Below are positions 23,765 through 33,251 of a stretch of 64,000 nucleotides of DNA, piece by piece. This stretch comes from Deltaproteobacteria bacterium (GTDB taxonomy: Bacteria; Myxococcota_A; Polyangia; Polyangiales; JADJMO01), in NCBI GenBank assembly GCA_025363655.1, contig JANYDK010000036.1, positions 42,464 through 106,463 on the forward strand, written 5' to 3'. The position numbers and the translations under genes were made by a program. A model generated the notes under the pieces. That model saw only the letters and a list, made by a program, of their open reading frames with translations. It was not told the DNA's origin and did no database searches. Numbering within the stretch: the first letter of the stretch is position 1; every line of letters begins with the position of its first letter.

Positions 23765-26158
23765 CTACGGCCCGTCGTCCAACTCCGGCGCCGGAGGAGG
23801 AAGCGACGGGGCCACCGGCGCCGGCGGCAAGAGCACGTGCTCGAGGATCTCGGACACCTTCTTGACGAAGACGATCTCGAGGTCTTTGCGCACCTCTTCC
23901 GGGATGTCTTCGAGGTTTCGCTCGTTGCGCGCGGGAAGAATGACCTTCTTGATGCCCGCGCGGTGCGCTGCGAGCACCTTCTCTTTCACGCCGCCGATGG
24001 GAAGCACGATTCCACGGAGCGTGATTTCGCCGGTCATCGCCACGTCGTGACGCACCGGGCAGCCGGTGAGGCGCGAGACGATCGCGGTGAACATCGTCAC
24101 GCCGGCGGACGGTCCGTCCTTCGGAGTGCCGCCGTGCGGGACGTGCACGTGGACGTCGAGCTTCTGCTGCATCTCCAGCGGAATGTGGAGGACGTCGAGG
24201 TGCGCGCGGACGAAGCTCCACGCGGCGTGCGCCGACTCCTGCATGACGTTGCGTAGGTTGCCGGTGAGCATGTAGTTGCCCTTGCCCGGCATGGTGTTGC
24301 ACTCGATGAAGAGGAGCTCGCCGCCACTCGGCGTCCACGCGAGCCCCGCCACCAAGCCGACCTGCGCCGTGCGTTCGGCGAGCTCGGGCATGTGTCGCAC
24401 TGGACCGAGGATTTTCTCGACCAGCTCGGGAGTCACCTTCTCGCGCAGCTGCTCACCTTCGGCGAGCTTGACCGCGCCCCAGCGGCAGATGCTCGCCACC
24501 TCGCGCTCGAGCCCACGAACGCCGGCCTCACGCGTGTACGAGTCGACGACGGTCTCGATGCCCTCGACGAGGAAATCGAGCTGATCGGGGCTGATGCCGT
24601 GGGCCTCGAGCTGCTTCGGCACCACGTAGTCCATCGCGATCTGCTTCTTCTCGGTCCGCGTGTAGCCCGCGATGTCGATGACCTCCATGCGGTCGAGCAG
24701 CGGCCCGGGAATGGTGTCGCGGTTGTTGGCGGTGGCGATGAACATCACCTTCGAGAGATCGAAGGGCACGTCCAAGTAGTGATCGGTGAAGGTGTCGTTC
24801 TGCTCCGGATCGAGCAGCTCGAGGAGCGCTGCCGCCGGATCGCCGCGGGTGTCGACGCCGAGCTTGTCGACCTCGTCGAGCTGCAAAATCGTGTTGTGCG
24901 TCTTCACCTTGCGCAGGCCCTGGATGATGCGTCCGGGGAGCGCGCCGACGTAGGTGCGACGGTGGCCGCGAATTTCGGCCTCGTCACGCACGCCGCCGAG
25001 CGAGATGCGATGGAGCTTGCGACCGGTGGCGCGGGCGATGCTCTTGCCGAGCGACGTCTTGCCGACGCCGGGCGGCCCAATGAGGCAGAGAATCGGCCCC
25101 TTTTTCTCGGGCGCGAGCTTGCGCACGGCGATGTACTCGACGATGCGCTTCTTGATTTTCTCGAGGCCGTAGTGGTCTTCGTCGAGGCAGCGACGCACGA
25201 GGGCGACGTCGAGCTTGTCCTCGGTGCGCAGGTTCCACGGCAGCTCGGCGAGCCACTCGAGGTAGTTGCGCGTCACGCCGTACTCGGCGCTCTGCTGCGG
25301 AATCGCCTGCAGACGCGAGAGCTGCTTCTTCGCGATCTTGTCGACCTCTGGGGGCAAGCCGGCCTTGGCGATCTTGTCGCGCAGCTCCTCGACCTCGTCC
25401 TCTTCGCCGCCTTCGCCCAGCTCTTCGCGGATGGCCTTGATTTGCTGGCGCAAGATGAACTCGCGCTGCGATTTGCCCATCTCTTCTTGGACCATCGAGC
25501 TGATTTCCTTCTTCACGCGAAGGAGCTCGAGCTGACGGGTGACGATTTGGAGGACGAACTTCACGCGCGACTTCACGTCGAACGTCTGCAGCACCTGCTG
25601 CTTGTCGTCGATGCTGGCGATCTCGGTGGGGAAGTTGCTCGCGATGAGATCGGCGAGGGCGCCCGGCTCACGCACGTTGTCGAGGATGCCCGCCGTCTCG
25701 CGGGGGATGTCGCTCTTCAGCTCGAGCACCTCGCGCGTGGTCTCGCGCAGCGTGGTACCGAGCGCGTCGAGCTCGACGTCGCGATCGAGGCGATCGTGGA
25801 GGCGCTGCACGCGCGCGCGCATGTACGGCTCGAGGCCGAGCGGCTCGAGGATGCGCATGCGGGAGGCGCCTTGGAGCACGACGGAATAGCTCCCCGCGCT
25901 CATGCGGATGACCTTCACGACCTTGGCGATGACGCCGACCTCGTAGAGATCTTTGAAGGCCGGCTCTTCGATCTCGGACTTGCGTTGCGCGGCGATGGCC
26001 ACGTACGGGCGATCGCGACCGAAGAGCTCTTCGATGAGGCGAACGCTGCGTGGCCGACCGACGTTGATCGGGACCACTTGCGCTGGATAGAGCACTGCGT
26101 TCCGCAAAGGCAGAACAGGCAGCACGTCGACATCGGAGCTTTTCGGTTCGTTCGCCAT
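23765..26158 (-). CDS. lon: ATP-dependent protease LonA
   Basis: 797 residues, typical of LonA. N-terminal substrate-binding domain (LPVLPLRNAVLYPAQVVPI), coiled-coil linker, AAA+ module with Walker A 361-368 (GPPGVGKT) and Walker B near 424-432 (ILQLDEVDK). The C-terminal Ser-Lys protease domain has S684 (KDGPSAGVTMF) and K725 (GGVKEKVLAAHR). Degrades misfolded and regulatory proteins in the cytosol. The Pro-rich extreme C-terminus (PPAPVAPSLPPPAPE) is longer than in E. coli. It is a single gene with a 281-bp gap before the gene at 26440. Confidence 0.97.
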   Translation of the reverse strand: MANEPKSSDVDVLPVLPLRNAVLYPAQVVPINVGRPRSVRLIEELFGRDRPYVAIAAQRKSEIEEPAFKDLYEVGVIAKVVKVIRMSAGSYSVVLQGASRMRILEPLGLEPYMRARVQRLHDRLDRDVELDALGTTLRETTREVLELKSDIPRETAGILDNVREPGALADLIASNFPTEIASIDDKQQVLQTFDVKSRVKFVLQIVTRQLELLRVKKEISSMVQEEMGKSQREFILRQQIKAIREELGEGGEEDEVEELRDKIAKAGLPPEVDKIAKKQLSRLQAIPQQSAEYGVTRNYLEWLAELPWNLRTEDKLDVALVRRCLDEDHYGLEKIKKRIVEYIAVRKLAPEKKGPILCLIGPPGVGKTSLGKSIARATGRKLHRISLGGVRDEAEIRGHRRTYVGALPGRIIQGLRKVKTHNTILQLDEVDKLGVDTRGDPAAALLELLDPEQNDTFTDHYLDVPFDLSKVMFIATANNRDTIPGPLLDRMEVIDIAGYTRTEKKQIAMDYVVPKQLEAHGISPDQLDFLVEGIETVVDSYTREAGVRGLEREVASICRWGAVKLAEGEQLREKVTPELVEKILGPVRHMPELAERTAQVGLVAGLAWTPSGGELLFIECNTMPGKGNYMLTGNLRNVMQESAHAAWSFVRAHLDVLHIPLEMQQKLDVHVHVPHGGTPKDGPSAGVTMFTAIVSRLTGCPVRHDVAMTGEITLRGIVLPIGGVKEKVLAAHRAGIKKVILPARNERNLEDIPEEVRKDLEIVFVKKVSEILEHVLLPPAPVAPSLPPPAPELDDGP

Positions 26159-26178
26159 AGGTGATCACACAGGGTGGG

Positions 26179-26194
26179 ACACGCGCCAGCGTGT
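26179..26194. promoter_or_regulatory. Inverted repeat in lon leader
   Basis: ACACGC-GCCA-GCGTGT is a perfect 6-bp inverted repeat 20 bp before the lon start codon. It could be an operator or a 5' leader hairpin. The rest of the 26159-26439 gap holds only a second weak inverted repeat (CGAAAA/TTTTCG, 26372-26391) and no gene. Confidence 0.5.
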
Positions 26195-26439
26195 GGATCC
26201 GATGCCTGTTCGCCTCATGCCGACACTAAGACGACGCGCGCCGAACTGCCATGCCAACCGTGATGCTTCGGAGATTTTGCGCTTGGCTCGCGTTGCGTAC
26301 ACACCGCTCGTCACTTCGGCGAGACGCTTTGTGAGGACGACGCACATCAAACCTACACGCTCGTACTTATGCGAAAAGATTGAGTTTTTCGGTGGGATAA
26401 TAGTTGTGGTCGGCCGCTCGTTCCTTCACAATGGGAACC

Positions 26440-26871
26440 ATGGGAGATCGCAGCACGCTCGCCGCAATTCTCTCCATCGCCGCCGCGATCTTCGCGACGA
26501 CTGCGGTGGGGGACGCGAGCGCGGACCTCCCCTTCTTCGCGGCGCCGCGCGCGCTCACTGCGCTGCAGCCCACGTGGTCGGTCACCACTGCTCTTGGTTG
26601 GGATGCGAGCAGCGCGGCGAAAGATTCGTCGGCCGGCACGTACGCGGTGATGGCCAATCTCCCCTACGCCGAGTCGGTCGTCCGCACCTTCGACGTCGGG
26701 CGCGTCGTCAACCGCTTCATCGACCAAAAGGTCGAGCTCGGTTCGGGCTTCCGCCTCACCTTCATCACGGGTCGTCACCTCCTCGTCGCCGACCTCGGCG
26801 CGCGCACCACCTTCTCGGTGACGCCCACGAGCATGAGCGGCGGCGTCTTCAGCATCGGCACCGCGTTCTGA
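26440..26871 (+). CDS. Small secreted protein with signal peptide
   Basis: 143 residues from the second of two possible ATGs (26431 is 9 bp upstream). A signal peptide (LAAILSIAAAIFATTAVGDASA) and a mature part with few charged residues, ending in a beta-like stretch (FRLTFITGRHLLVADLG, TTFSVTPTSMSGGVFSIGTAF). No Cys, no lipobox. It is followed by a hairpin that may end its transcript and lies divergent from lon. Family not recognised. Confidence 0.6.
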   Translation: MGDRSTLAAILSIAAAIFATTAVGDASADLPFFAAPRALTALQPTWSVTTALGWDASSAAKDSSAGTYAVMANLPYAESVVRTFDVGRVVNRFIDQKVELGSGFRLTFITGRHLLVADLGARTTFSVTPTSMSGGVFSIGTAF

Positions 26872-26877
26872 GTCGAC

Positions 26878-26893
26878 GATCCCTCCCGGGATC
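26878..26893 (+). terminator. Possible hairpin terminator after secreted-protein gene
   Basis: GATCCC-TCCC-GGGATC is a perfect 6-bp stem just after the stop codon at 26871. There is no following U-tract, so it may be a weak terminator or chance. Confidence 0.4.
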
Positions 26894-26938
26894 TCGCTGC
26901 TACTGAAGCGATCGCGCTTCTGCTGAAGCGACTGCGAC

Positions 26939-27580
26939 TCACTCGTTCGGATGTTTGCGGGTGAACGCTTGCAAGAGCGCGCTCACGCCACGGGTCGCGT
27001 CGCGCGCGGCGTCGGCACGGGTGAGCTCGCCGTCGTACCACTGTTCGAGCACCACACGCCCCGCTGCGACGAGCATGCGCGACAACGTCTCGACCTCGCG
27101 GGGCGATGCACGCGTCATCTCGGCGATGCGCGGCAGCCAGGGGGCGAGAAGCGACCGCTGCTGCTCCTCACCGAGCCGCCGGATCTCACGATCGCCGTCT
27201 TTCGCGCCGAGGAGACGCCATGCGCCCGCGCCCTTCGCCTCGATCGTGTCGCACACGGCGTGGATGAAGACGCCGGTCATGGACTCGAGGTCGGTCGCGT
27301 GCGGCAAGCCGTAGGCAAACGCGGCTGCGAATCGCGACCGGAGCTCGGCCACGAAGTCTTCGACCACCGCCCGAAGCAACGCATCGCGATCGGAAAAGAA
27401 CTTGTAGACCACGGGACGCGTGACCCCCGCGCGGGCCGCGACCTCGGTGAAGGGAACGCCGTCGAGGCCGTGCGCCGTCAGCAAGCGACCGGCAGCGTGC
27501 ACGATCTCGGCGCGGCGCGTCTCGGGATCGAGGCGTCTCCGCGTTCTTCTCTTGGCGATCCGTTGACCCACGTCGGCCAC
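26939..27580 (-). CDS. TetR-family repressor next to a P450
   Basis: 213 residues. After a short basic N-terminus (VADVGQRIAKRRTRRR), a TetR helix-turn-helix: AAGRLLTAHGLDGVPFTEVAARAGVTRPVVYKFFSDRDALL is split here as LLTAHGLDGVPFTEVA and ARAGVTRPVVYKFFSDR. The rest is the helical ligand-binding domain. The GTG at 27580 was chosen because it sits next to a palindrome; 27571 is an alternative. It is divergent from the P450 gene and very likely controls it, and itself, through the palindrome between them. Confidence 0.85.
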   Translation of the reverse strand: MADVGQRIAKRRTRRRLDPETRRAEIVHAAGRLLTAHGLDGVPFTEVAARAGVTRPVVYKFFSDRDALLRAVVEDFVAELRSRFAAAFAYGLPHATDLESMTGVFIHAVCDTIEAKGAGAWRLLGAKDGDREIRRLGEEQQRSLLAPWLPRIAEMTRASPREVETLSRMLVAAGRVVLEQWYDGELTRADAARDATRGVSALLQAFTRKHPNE

Positions 27581-27583
27581 TAA

Positions 27584-27598
27584 TTTACACCATGTAAA
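27584..27598. promoter_or_regulatory. Palindromic operator between TetR and P450 genes
   Basis: TTTACA-CCA-TGTAAA, a perfect 6-bp inverted repeat in the 40-bp gap between the divergent TetR and P450 genes. It is a good candidate TetR operator. Confidence 0.7.
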
Positions 27599-27620
27599 AT
27601 AGACGACGGAGGACGAAATC

Positions 27621-28958
27621 ATGGAATCGATCGCACGCTGGCCGCTCAGAGCCACAGGCCTCGACGACGCACCCCTCCGCGGGCTCCCCGGCTCGACGTC
27701 GTTCGCGGAGCTCTATCACTTGCTTCGCGACCCTCGCGCCTTCTTCCACGACCGCTTCGAACGATACGGCCGCGTCTTCAAGTCGCGCCTCGTCTACCCG
27801 GTCGTCTTCGCCGTCGGCGACGAGGCCAACCGCTCGATGCTCGTGACCCGCAGGCACGACGTCGCGTTCGGAGCGGGCTATGCCGCGACCAACGTCGAGA
27901 AGATCTTCGCGGGCAGCATGATGCTGCAAGACGGCGAAGATCACCGGCGCACGCGCGACCTCCTTTCGCCCGCGGTCGGGACGCTGGCCATCAAAGAGAG
28001 CGCGAATGCCGTGCGCACGGTTTGGTCGCACGCTGCCGATCGCATCGGCGAGCGAGGGGGCGGCGACTGCTACGAAATGGCCGAGCGCGGCACATTCGAC
28101 GCCGCCGCGAACGTCTTGACCGGGCTGTCCCTCGGCGCCGAGACCGACTCGTTCCGCCCTCACTTTCGCGGGCTGATCGACGGCGTGATGGCGCCGACCA
28201 AACTGCGCATCCCCCTCGGTCGGCTCGATCGCGCGTTGAAGTCGCGAGAGGCCCTCTTCGATCTGTTGCGGCCGCGGGTCGAAGCCGCGCGTCGCGTCGA
28301 GCCGGTCGCGCTCCTCGGAAAGCTCGCTCATCACCGAGACGAAAACGGCAAGCCGATCGCGACCGACGACATCATCGGTCACATCCTGCTTCTCTTCTGG
28401 GCCGGCTACGACACCACCGCGAGCTCGGCCGCCTGGATCCTGCACGAGCTCGCGTACCGCGCCGACTGGCAGCTTCGGCTACGCGAAGAGCTCCGCGCCG
28501 GCGGCGACATCACCAGCAACGGCGAATGCCCTCAGTTGAACAACTTCCTGTTCGAGATCGAACGCATGTATCCGAGCGCGCTGTTCTTTCCCCGCATCGC
28601 GCTCGCCGATCTCGAGATCGGCGGCCTGACCATCCCGAAGCGCAGCACGGTGTTCTATTCGCCGTACATGAGTCATCGAGATCCGGAGGCGTTCGAGAAT
28701 CCGAACGTGTTCGATCCCGATCGGTTTTCGGCGGCGCGTGGGGCATCGCGTGCGGTCGCGACGAAGCTCGTGGGCTTCGGCGGCGGACCGCGCATCTGTC
28801 TCGGGAAGTCGTTCGCGAAGCTTCAATTGAAGATCATGATCAAGACGATTCTCGAGCGGTTTCATCTCGAGCCCGATCCGAACGCGCGCCCGAGCGTGCT
28901 GGCGCTGCCGATTCACCACCCCAGCCATTCACTCATTCGGGCGCGAAGTCTTCACTGA
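27621..28958 (+). CDS. Cytochrome P450
   Basis: 445 residues with all hallmarks: I-helix oxygen motif AGYDTT (261-266), K-helix EXXR (EIER, 312-315), and the haem-binding FGGGPRICLGKSFA with proximal Cys C393. No N-terminal membrane helix, so a soluble bacterial P450. Substrate cannot be inferred; the divergent TetR gene and palindrome suggest induction by a small molecule, maybe the substrate. No ferredoxin or reductase gene is nearby, so its electron donor is encoded elsewhere. The gene ends 14 bp before the convergent protease gene. Confidence 0.93.
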   Translation: MESIARWPLRATGLDDAPLRGLPGSTSFAELYHLLRDPRAFFHDRFERYGRVFKSRLVYPVVFAVGDEANRSMLVTRRHDVAFGAGYAATNVEKIFAGSMMLQDGEDHRRTRDLLSPAVGTLAIKESANAVRTVWSHAADRIGERGGGDCYEMAERGTFDAAANVLTGLSLGAETDSFRPHFRGLIDGVMAPTKLRIPLGRLDRALKSREALFDLLRPRVEAARRVEPVALLGKLAHHRDENGKPIATDDIIGHILLLFWAGYDTTASSAAWILHELAYRADWQLRLREELRAGGDITSNGECPQLNNFLFEIERMYPSALFFPRIALADLEIGGLTIPKRSTVFYSPYMSHRDPEAFENPNVFDPDRFSAARGASRAVATKLVGFGGGPRICLGKSFAKLQLKIMIKTILERFHLEPDPNARPSVLALPIHHPSHSLIRARSLH

Positions 28959-28972
28959 GCGGGTAGCGCCTC

Positions 28973-29605
28973 TCACCGAAGCCAGGCGAGCGCCGTCTTC
29001 GCCGAAATCGAGCCGTCCTTCGGCAGCGTCGAGAGGAAGACGTCGAGCGACCAGTTGATCGCCGAGGTGTTGTACGGGCCGCTCTGGCGGGTCAACGCCG
29101 CCTCGTCGTAGACCTCGATGACGTAGCAGTTGTTGTGGTCGTCCATGTCGAAGCCGCGGATCACCATCGCGTGGGTGGTGAAGCTGCCGTCGTCGGCCGT
29201 CACTGCTTTGGTGATGACGATCGGGCCGCTCGAGTTCAGCCGATTCATGATGCTGTCGACGTCCCACTTCTTGGCTTCGGCCCGATCGATGGCGTCCATC
29301 CCGAGCGCGCTGAAGACGGCGGCGCGATCTTCCTTTTCGAGACCGAACTTGATCGCGTTGTCCCACTTCGCGGTGTCGCCACCGAAGGCGCCCGCGAGGA
29401 CGAGGGGCTTGACGTCGTCGGGCGACTTCCCCTTCCCCTGGACGTTCGCCCACTTGAAGACGATGCGCAACGACGCGTACCAGCAGCTCCGCGTCGTCTC
29501 TTGGCCCATCGACGCGTAGTCGAAGTCCCAGACCACCTTGCGGAAGCCGGAGATGTAGCCCTTCTTCACCGTCTCGCCGACGGCGCATTCGGTCTCGTCG
29601 CTCAT
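28973..29605 (-). CDS. Papain-like (C70/C39-like) cysteine protease
   Basis: 210 residues. The catalytic pattern of small papain-like enzymes is visible: Q35 and C41 in GQETTRSCWYASLRIVF (CW followed by a helix), H145 in SFTTHAMVIRGFD, and D167 in VIEVYDEA. This matches the Cys-His-Asp order of AvrRpt2/C39-like proteases. No signal peptide. Its start overlaps the stop of the LysM gene (ATGA), so the two are translated as a pair. The association with a LysM/peptidoglycan-binding protein fits an exported toxin or effector, which is inference. Identity of the substrate is unknown. Confidence 0.75.
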   Translation of the reverse strand: MSDETECAVGETVKKGYISGFRKVVWDFDYASMGQETTRSCWYASLRIVFKWANVQGKGKSPDDVKPLVLAGAFGGDTAKWDNAIKFGLEKEDRAAVFSALGMDAIDRAEAKKWDVDSIMNRLNSSGPIVITKAVTADDGSFTTHAMVIRGFDMDDHNNCYVIEVYDEAALTRQSGPYNTSAINWSLDVFLSTLPKDGSISAKTALAWLR

Positions 29606-30270
29606 GATCCGTGCTCCGCCGACAGCTTCGCCTTGGTGGTGTCGTCGAGCTCGCCCGTCGGCGGGAGCTTCTGATCCTTTTGGAACTGAGTGAGCGCGGC
29701 CGCGAGCAGCGCCGCCTCCTTCTCTTCGTCCTCGCTCGGCGGCTCCTTGATGTAGCCCTTGTTCTTCAGACGCTGACGCACCCCCTTGGGATCGTCGATC
29801 GGATCGAGGTGACCGATCTTCGCGGTGGTGGCGAATCCGACGTCGGGAAAAACGAGGTGCGCCTCGTGGGCAGTGATCGGCACGTCGAAGGACGCCGTCC
29901 CGTCGCCGTCGGTCTGGCCCTGCATCTCGACGCCGTCGACCTCGTAGGTGAACTTCGCGTTCTTCAGCTTCCCGTCGGCGTCGTCGAAGTGCATCGAGAA
30001 CTTCGTCGTCGGCACCTGGGCGACGAAGCGGTTCACCCGGCGTCGCGTGAACGAGAGGCCGTCCGGCTTGCTCTTGGGGACGTACAAGACGTCACCGGCG
30101 AGCAGCACGGAGGGCTTGCGCGTCTTCTTCAGCTCGGCGTTTTTGGGGTGGTTCCACACCTCGTCGGCGTCGAAACCGCGCGCGTAGGCGAGCTTCGTGA
30201 GGTGGTCGCCAGGCCGAACGACGTAGGGGAGGTACGGACCCGCCATGGGCTGGATCGTAGCAGGATTCAT
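29602..30270 (-). CDS. LysM and peptidoglycan-binding (PG_binding_1) protein
   Basis: 222 residues. N-terminal LysM-like domain (YVVRPGDHLTKLAYARGF ... VLLAGDVLYVPKSK, about 13-65), a middle domain resembling an Ig-like or baseplate-associated fold (FSMHFDDADGKLKNAKF), and a C-terminal PG_binding_1-like segment (GVRQRLKNKGYI ... ALTQFQKDQKLPPTGELDDTTKAKL). This layout occurs in proteins near contractile secretion or tail-like systems in delta-proteobacteria, though none is seen here. The ATG overlaps the stop of the HxlR gene and its stop overlaps the start of the protease gene. Confidence 0.75.
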   Translation of the reverse strand: MNPATIQPMAGPYLPYVVRPGDHLTKLAYARGFDADEVWNHPKNAELKKTRKPSVLLAGDVLYVPKSKPDGLSFTRRRVNRFVAQVPTTKFSMHFDDADGKLKNAKFTYEVDGVEMQGQTDGDGTASFDVPITAHEAHLVFPDVGFATTAKIGHLDPIDDPKGVRQRLKNKGYIKEPPSEDEEKEAALLAAALTQFQKDQKLPPTGELDDTTKAKLSAEHGS

Positions 30271-30635
30271 CCCTTCGATTCTGCCGCCTCGATCGAAGAG
30301 AGCCGCTTCTGATACTTCCGCCCCCAATCGGCGAGCCCGAGCAGGATCGGCTCCAGCGACTTGCCGAACGACGTCAGCTCGTACTCCACGTGCGGCGGTA
30401 CTTCGGCGAAGACGGTGCGCTTCACCAGGCCGTCGGCCTCGAGCTCGCGGAGCTGCAGGGTGAGCACGCGCGCGCTGCAGTTGGGCAGGCGCCGGCGCAG
30501 CTCGCCGAAGCGCAGCTTCCCCGAGAGCAGCCAGAAGAGCACCACGCCCTTCCAGCGCCCGCCGATGACGCCGAGGGCAGCCTCGACGGTGCAATTGGAT
30601 TTTCCCGAGAAGCAGAACTCGCCGTTGCTCTTCAT
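30267..30635 (-). CDS. HxlR-family transcriptional regulator
   Basis: 122 residues. Winged helix of the HxlR type: CTVEAALGVIGGRWKGVVLFWLLSG, FGELRRRLPNCSARVLTLQLRELEADGLVKR and EYELTSFGKSLEPIL are interrupted by their usual loops. The ATG has an AAAGG ribosome-binding site. It heads a three-gene overlapping unit (LysM protein, protease) and lies divergent from the oxidoreductase gene, with a palindrome between them. HxlR proteins often respond to reactive electrophiles or redox cues (established for the family); the signal here is unknown. Confidence 0.88.
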   Translation of the reverse strand: MKSNGEFCFSGKSNCTVEAALGVIGGRWKGVVLFWLLSGKLRFGELRRRLPNCSARVLTLQLRELEADGLVKRTVFAEVPPHVEYELTSFGKSLEPILLGLADWGRKYQKRLSSIEAAESKG

Positions 30636-30649
30636 GGTTACCTTTTCGT

Positions 30650-30675
30650 AACTACGTACCAGAATGTGCGTACTT
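30650..30675. promoter_or_regulatory. Imperfect palindrome between HxlR and oxidoreductase genes
   Basis: AACTACGTAC-N6-GTGCGTACTT: the two 10-bp halves match at eight of ten positions when one is inverted. Located between the divergent genes and upstream of both starts, it is a natural HxlR operator candidate. Confidence 0.55.
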
Positions 30676-30729
30676 GCGCAGATCGTACTGCGGACCGATG
30701 TTGCTCGCCACGAAAGCGAGGTCACGTCG

Positions 30730-31740
<1,011 letters not shown>

Positions 31741-31756
31741 GTGTCCCGAGGTCGCG

Positions 31757-33133
31757 TTACGGCACGACGATCGGCGCGTGGCGTTCGGTCTTCGAGCCGT
31801 CGCCGAGCTGGCCGTAGAGGTTGTTTCCCCAGCACATGACGCGGCCGGTCGTCATGAGACCGCACGTGTGATAGCGACCGAGCACCAGGCGCGAGGCGCC
31901 CGCGAGGCCGATGTCGATCGGCGCGTCGCGTTGCAACGTGGTGCCGTCGCCGACCTGGCCGCCGGAGTTGTAGCCCCAACACTGGACGTTCCCCGCGCTG
32001 CCGAGGATGGCGCACGTGTGGGATTTTCCAGTGTAAATGTGGACGACGCCGGCGAGGGACAAGGGGAGAGGGAGGCTGGAATCGAGCTCGGTGCCGTCTC
32101 CGAGCTCGCCGAAGAAGTCGTCGCCCCAACAGGCCGCGGTGCCGTCGCTCTTGCGCGCGCAGGTGAAGCTGTCGCCGGCGCTGACCTCGCTGACGCCGGT
32201 GAGGGACGAGACGGTGACTGGCGTCGTCCGCGAGGTGACGGTGCCATCGCCGAGCTGTCCCGAGACGTTGTGGCCCCAGCACTTGACGGTGGCGTCGGAC
32301 ATCAACGCGCAGGTGTGATCGAGGCCGAGGGCGAGCTGTTTCACGCCCGTGAGGCCGGTGCTCACCGGCGCGTCGCGTTCGACCTTGGTGCCGTCGCCGA
32401 GCTGTCCATAGGTGTTGCTGCCCCAGCAATCGACGGCGCCGCCTTTGACGATGGCGCACGTGTGGCTGGCGCCGGCGGCGATTTGTTCGACCCCGCCGAG
32501 GCTGGCGAGCGGTGTCGGTGTCGTGCGATCGACGATGGTGCCGTCGCCGAGCTGACCGTGCGAGTTGAAGCCCCAGCATTGAATCGTCTTGTCGCCCATC
32601 AGCGCGCAGGAGTGCTCCGATCCGAGAGCGAGGCTGGTGACGCCGGAGATTCCTGGGACCGGCGCGCGCGTGGTGCGGGTGGCCTTCGCGCCGTCGCCGA
32701 GCTGACCGTAAATGCCGTATCCCCAACACTGGAGCGTGCCGCCGGTGTTGCGTGCGCAGAGGTGATAGGCGCCGCTTCCGAGCTCGAGCGCGGTGAAGGG
32801 GCCGGTGCCGATGTCGACGGGGACGTCGCTGGCGATGTCCGGACTGAAGGCGGTGTCGCTGGCGTCGACGCTCGTCTCCTCGTTGCCGTCGACGCTGGCG
32901 TCGCCTGCGTCGTCCACCCGCGTGTCGTCGCCTCCCTCAGGATCGGTGTCGTCGGTCGGCACGTCGGTGTCGGGGTCGTCGCCGGTGTCGTCGTCGAAGG
33001 GCGTGGTCTCGTGCGTCGGCTCGACGAAGCCGCCATCGCCGCCGGACGCCGAGCAACCGAGCGCGCCGGCGAGCGCGAACAGGCCGAACATCGGGGTGGG
33101 CGCGGGAAGGAAAGAGGGGCGTCGGAGCTTCAT
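31757..33133 (-). CDS. RCC1-like seven-bladed propeller lipoprotein
   Basis: 458 residues. Lipobox GALGC near residue 27, then a long Asp/Thr-rich linker (to about residue 110) and seven RCC1-type repeats, each with a C...CWG core followed by GQLGDG (for example HTCAIVKGGAVDCWG and YGQLGDGTKVE). Cys and Trp positions are regular in all seven. RCC1 propellers bind proteins; here the role is presumably extracellular binding or adhesion. The gene is preceded by a 26-bp stretch of pure A/T, unusual in this window. Confidence 0.9.
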   Translation of the reverse strand: MKLRRPSFLPAPTPMFGLFALAGALGCSASGGDGGFVEPTHETTPFDDDTGDDPDTDVPTDDTDPEGGDDTRVDDAGDASVDGNEETSVDASDTAFSPDIASDVPVDIGTGPFTALELGSGAYHLCARNTGGTLQCWGYGIYGQLGDGAKATRTTRAPVPGISGVTSLALGSEHSCALMGDKTIQCWGFNSHGQLGDGTIVDRTTPTPLASLGGVEQIAAGASHTCAIVKGGAVDCWGSNTYGQLGDGTKVERDAPVSTGLTGVKQLALGLDHTCALMSDATVKCWGHNVSGQLGDGTVTSRTTPVTVSSLTGVSEVSAGDSFTCARKSDGTAACWGDDFFGELGDGTELDSSLPLPLSLAGVVHIYTGKSHTCAILGSAGNVQCWGYNSGGQVGDGTTLQRDAPIDIGLAGASRLVLGRYHTCGLMTTGRVMCWGNNLYGQLGDGSKTERHAPIVVP

Positions 33134-33135
33134 GG

Positions 33136-33161
33136 AAAAATATATATAAAATATATAATTA
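33136..33161. promoter_or_regulatory. 26-bp A/T-only tract in a divergent promoter
   Basis: Bases 33136-33161 are all A or T, including a TATAAT at 33154-33159, in DNA that is otherwise strongly GC-rich. It abuts the RCC1 lipoprotein start and lies about 90 bp from the epimerase start. No -35 with good spacing was found, so promoter status is inferred from composition. Confidence 0.5.
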
Positions 33162-33251
33162 GTCTACGTAATCGAGCGCGTGGGCCGCGGAGTTGTGACA
33201 CGGGAACGGCCCCTCGTCGCGCGCACGCCCCGGACGTAGGCCAAAGGCGCG

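Noticed and set aside
24392..26164. Long open frame antisense to lon
   Set aside because: It mirrors the Lon codons, is Arg/Leu/Asp/Glu-heavy without motifs, and occurs because GC-rich coding regions leave other frames open.
26370..26402. Possible -35/-10 (TTGAGT, GATAAT)
   Set aside because: The gap between them is only 10 bp, too short for a standard promoter.
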